Assembly: GCF_022539315.1 (NCBI RefSeq)
Contig: NC_066315.1
Coordinates: 100,359,990-100,423,989, forward strand
Reading direction: 5' to 3'
From: Serinus canaria
Taxonomy: Eukaryota > Chordata > Aves > Passeriformes > Fringillidae
DNA: 64,000 bases
Shown here: positions 61,195-64,000 of the stretch, piece after piece
Position numbering within the stretch: position 1 is the stretch's first letter
How the letters are laid out: every line of letters begins with the position of its first letter
Program-made: the position numbers and the translations under genes
Notes under the pieces: model-generated
Databases searched by the model: none
Seen by the model: the letters and a program-made list of their open reading frames with translations, nothing else
Told to the model about the DNA's origin: nothing

Positions 61195-63299
61195 GTCAGG
61201 TAATTAGTCTTAGGCAGCCAAAGAATTCCACAGAACTTAAGAGAAAATTAAACTGTGCTGGGAGGGTTTATATTTCTGACTATCCATAGCAATCGGGAAA
61301 AAGATGAAGGAATCTCATCCTTGTTTGCTTTTTCTTAATTAGAATCCCCCTTGCTTAGCTTCCAGAGCTCTCTGGCCTTATTACCACTTCAGCTGAGACA
61401 GCAGGACAGAGTGATAAGAAAAAATGTTGGTGGGAATTTTTAGATCCTAAGGTATTTTCTCCCCAGCTACAAGAACTGAGTTTTCAGCCAGAGATTCAGG
61501 CTTGTTTTGGCACACGTGGCTTTGTGGATTAGTTCAGAAATTGGCTTTAAAGAAAACACCTGGAAGGATGAGGAATGTTGTCACTATGGCTTTGGCACTG
61601 CAGAACTGCAAGGAGCTACCCATCATGGGAAGGAATCTTCCAGCTATTTAAGGGCCCAGTCCTTCTAGCACAACCCCACTATTAAAAATAGTGCACTGTG
61701 CACCTAACATAATCAAAATATAGAACACATGTTCATCCTGTCCTCTGCTCGTTTTATTGCTTTTTAGTTTATGTCATGACCCAATGAGCTTTTTATTAGA
61801 GAGTTCTTAATCCCGTTTGGACTCAAGTGTGCTCTGTCTCTGTTCCCTATTTTCTTTGAATGCCTGTTTTTAGAAAATAATCTTTCCCTGAAACACATGG
61901 AAAGGGAGTGATTTGCAAAGCCTCAGATAGTGTAATTAAGAGCCAAGAGCAGCTGACCTAAAAAAGCAAGAGCAAAATATACAGTCAATTGTTAAACATA
62001 AATTACTCCATAATTAAGTCAAATTGCCTCACAACAGAACTTGCTTTTTCTCTTGCCCATTACTTGGGCAAAAAATCATACTGAGGGAGTTTATACATGG
62101 CATATTCTTCCACTAAGAAGTTTATAACGTTGTGAAAGATAGTATCACAGCAAAAAAAGGTTTATGTGGGCTTAGATTCAAATGCTGGTCTCAAGAAAGC
62201 AATGGATTCAGAGTACATCCAGTGAGGGGCTGGAGCCAGCTGGTGTCTCACAGCTGTGAAAGGGATGTTTCTGCTTCCTCCCTCACCACCCCAACCTCTC
62301 CCTGCTGCACTCGTGGTTCGATGCAAAAAGTTTCTGGTTACCTCAGCCCCTTCATTTGGGCACACCCTCAGTGACTAGAAGGCCATCAGGTGGGACATTC
62401 CTTAGCAGCCCAGCTGGCCAGACCCTCACAGCTGGTGCAAAGCCTTCACAATTAGAAGGGCTGCACAGAGCTACAGTAGTTCAGCACCACAGTGGTCAAA
62501 GAGCTGGGCGAACTACAGGAGAGGAACAGGGACCTTCCTGGGGTTTGCCAAAGGAGTCACCTCTGCTCACAGTGTAACGGTGGCCAGTGGTGACCAAAAA
62601 AGAAAACAGGCTGAGCTGTTGTTTGGTTTTCTTCAGATTTTGAACAAGGCAACAGGAATCACTGGTTCCCAGGTTAAATTGCCTTGGCTCACAAACTGTT
62701 TTTGGAGGATGGACTCCTGGGAGAAAAATGTGAATATAAACCAAACCAATATTCTGCTCTGCCAGTGTCTCCTCTGGGAGATGATAGAAGCTTTCAAATT
62801 CACTTCAGGAGAGAAGGGTCTGTAGCAGAAATTCTCTCCTACTGTTGATGGATTCAACTTATATAAGCTATTTTTAGTTTTATAGCACTGTGTTTTCTTG
62901 CTTTCTGGCTTTACCTTATGTGAGCGGGGCAATCACAGCCATAAAATTACTGTCATCCGTGCCCTTAATGTGTCAGGGAACAGTGCAGCCAGTCTGCTCC
63001 ACGGCAGGATAGAAATGTGTGGTTAAAAGGCACTGGTATCCTCATCTCCAGAAAAAAACATTATTTCTATTACATTTGAAAGATAATTTTGTGGATATAT
63101 CTGCACTAACTTCACCAGTTGCAGTTAAATTACTCAGTTAAATGTTCTTTGTATTTCGCTAAGGTACTGACAGACCTCAACCTGCTTGCAGAATTTAGCT
63201 GAAAAACATATCTTACAATTTGGTTACAAGCTCCAGAGTGGGAAAGGACTACATCCATTTTAAGAGCATGTCAGCACATGTGGTCTGCAGAAGACCATG

Positions 63300-63440
63300 T
63301 GTTTAGAGGTGGAAGGACCCTCAGGAGGTCACCAAGTCCAACCTCCTTCCTCCTCAGAGCAGGGCTGTTGGCCAGCAGTGGTTCAGATCAACCAACACAG
63401 ATCCTCTGCTTTCATCTCTCAAGGATTCTCCTCGATTCTT
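63300..63440 (-). mobile_element. CR1 LINE 3' end fragment (antisense)
   Basis: TTAGAGGTGGAAGGACCCTC, then 'aggaggtcaccaagtccaacctcc', is the reverse complement of the CR1 tail ('ggttggactagatgacctccagaggtccctt'). The right boundary is unclear. Confidence 0.7.
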
Positions 63441-64000
63441 CCTGGACAGAGGGAGATGCACTGGCAGGTTACTCTCATCCACCACATTCGAGCTGTGGGG
63501 TGTTTTCCTGAGGTGCATTGAGTTAAGAGCTAAAGCTCAACATGCAGCCATCTGGGAGATTTACAGAAATACTTTTTCTATGTACACCTTTCCAGCCCTT
63601 TTTTTCTGAGCACCCTCTGTAACATAAATGCTCCTATTCACTGCTCTTACTTTAAAGTCCACATGAGCTGCTACGAAGTCAGCATTTCTCCACTCACTGC
63701 CTTCAGCTCCAGGGTGACATTCACACAATCTTCATTAGTGTCCTGAATTCCTCCAATAAAATGACTGTAGGTAGCTTCAGAGAATCAACTTACAACACCC
63801 ACAATATATTTCTTTTACACATATTAAACAGGGTTTATATTTGCCCCGTCCCAGACCAGATAGTCATCCAAAGTCTTTTCAGCAATAGTGAAATCAATGA
63901 AATGGCTGCTGTTCTATGTTCCCAGGATGTAGAATAATGGTCTATGCAAAGTAGCTATAAATGGAGTTGCTCAAGATGTGGGAGCCTCAGCCTGAAATTT

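Larger units (their letters stand above)
55443..64000 (+). other. APCDD1 intron 3 (5' part, at least 8,558 bp)
   Basis: The donor GTACGT is at 55443. I found no match to the next part of the protein (the region after QNAK, with its second Cys-rich domain), and no long open frame that could be it, so the intron probably runs to the window edge. Contents: an AT-rich simple repeat (58441-58476), short direct repeats (60856-61194) and a CR1 piece (about 63300-63440). A few unique blocks retain CpGs, for example near 57,930-57,980. The rest is unremarkable. Confidence 0.8.

Noticed and set aside
55443..64000. Search for APCDD1 exon 4 within the window
   Set aside because: No frame resembles the second APCDD1 domain; the exon most likely lies beyond position 64,000.

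Overview
The window is vertebrate nuclear DNA, and almost certainly from a bird. It holds many chicken-repeat-1 (CR1) LINE fragments whose 3' ends carry the typical ATTCTATG or ATTCTGTG-like tail. It also holds a solitary LTR of a kind common in bird genomes, CA and TA microsatellites, and a very GC-rich CpG-island promoter next to AT-rich intergenic DNA. Coding sequence is sparse and split by GT-AG introns. Nothing bacterial, plasmid-like or CRISPR-like is present. A songbird is plausible from the LTR type, but I cannot fix the order.

Layout. Positions 1 to about 42,980 are a gene desert. I found no intact gene there, only CR1 fragments of several ages (about 1.8, 5.6, 26.1-27.7, 34.3, 36.0 and 37.2 kb), one LTR (about 10.26-11.11 kb), a possible decayed C2H2 zinc-finger fragment just before it (about 10.04-10.26 kb), simple repeats, and an odd purine-then-pyrimidine block (21.61-21.99 kb) that looks like an unpolished or misassembled patch. 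In mammals the region upstream of APCDD1 is likewise long and gene-poor.

From about 42,980 a CpG island opens the only real gene, APCDD1 (APC down-regulated 1), on the plus strand. This gene encodes a membrane-anchored Wnt inhibitor. Three coding exons can be placed exactly: 43701-43758, 53163-53346 and 54911-55442. They join in frame into the first 258 codons: signal peptide, linker and first APCDD1 domain. Intron 1 is 9,404 bp, intron 2 is 1,564 bp and intron 3 runs off the right edge, so the second domain and C-terminal membrane anchor lie beyond the window. The introns carry two more substantial CR1 copies (about 49.9-50.6 and 53.9-54.2 kb), a small one at 63.3 kb, a 27-A tract and a cluster of short direct repeats at 60.86-61.19 kb.

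No new multi-gene system is visible. The observations most worth checking are the possible zinc-finger relic beside the LTR, the purine/pyrimidine patch, TCF/LEF-type motifs about 2.4-2.7 kb upstream of this Wnt-feedback gene, and several compact inverted or direct repeats. All family assignments come from reading the sequence against remembered family features; no database search was run.
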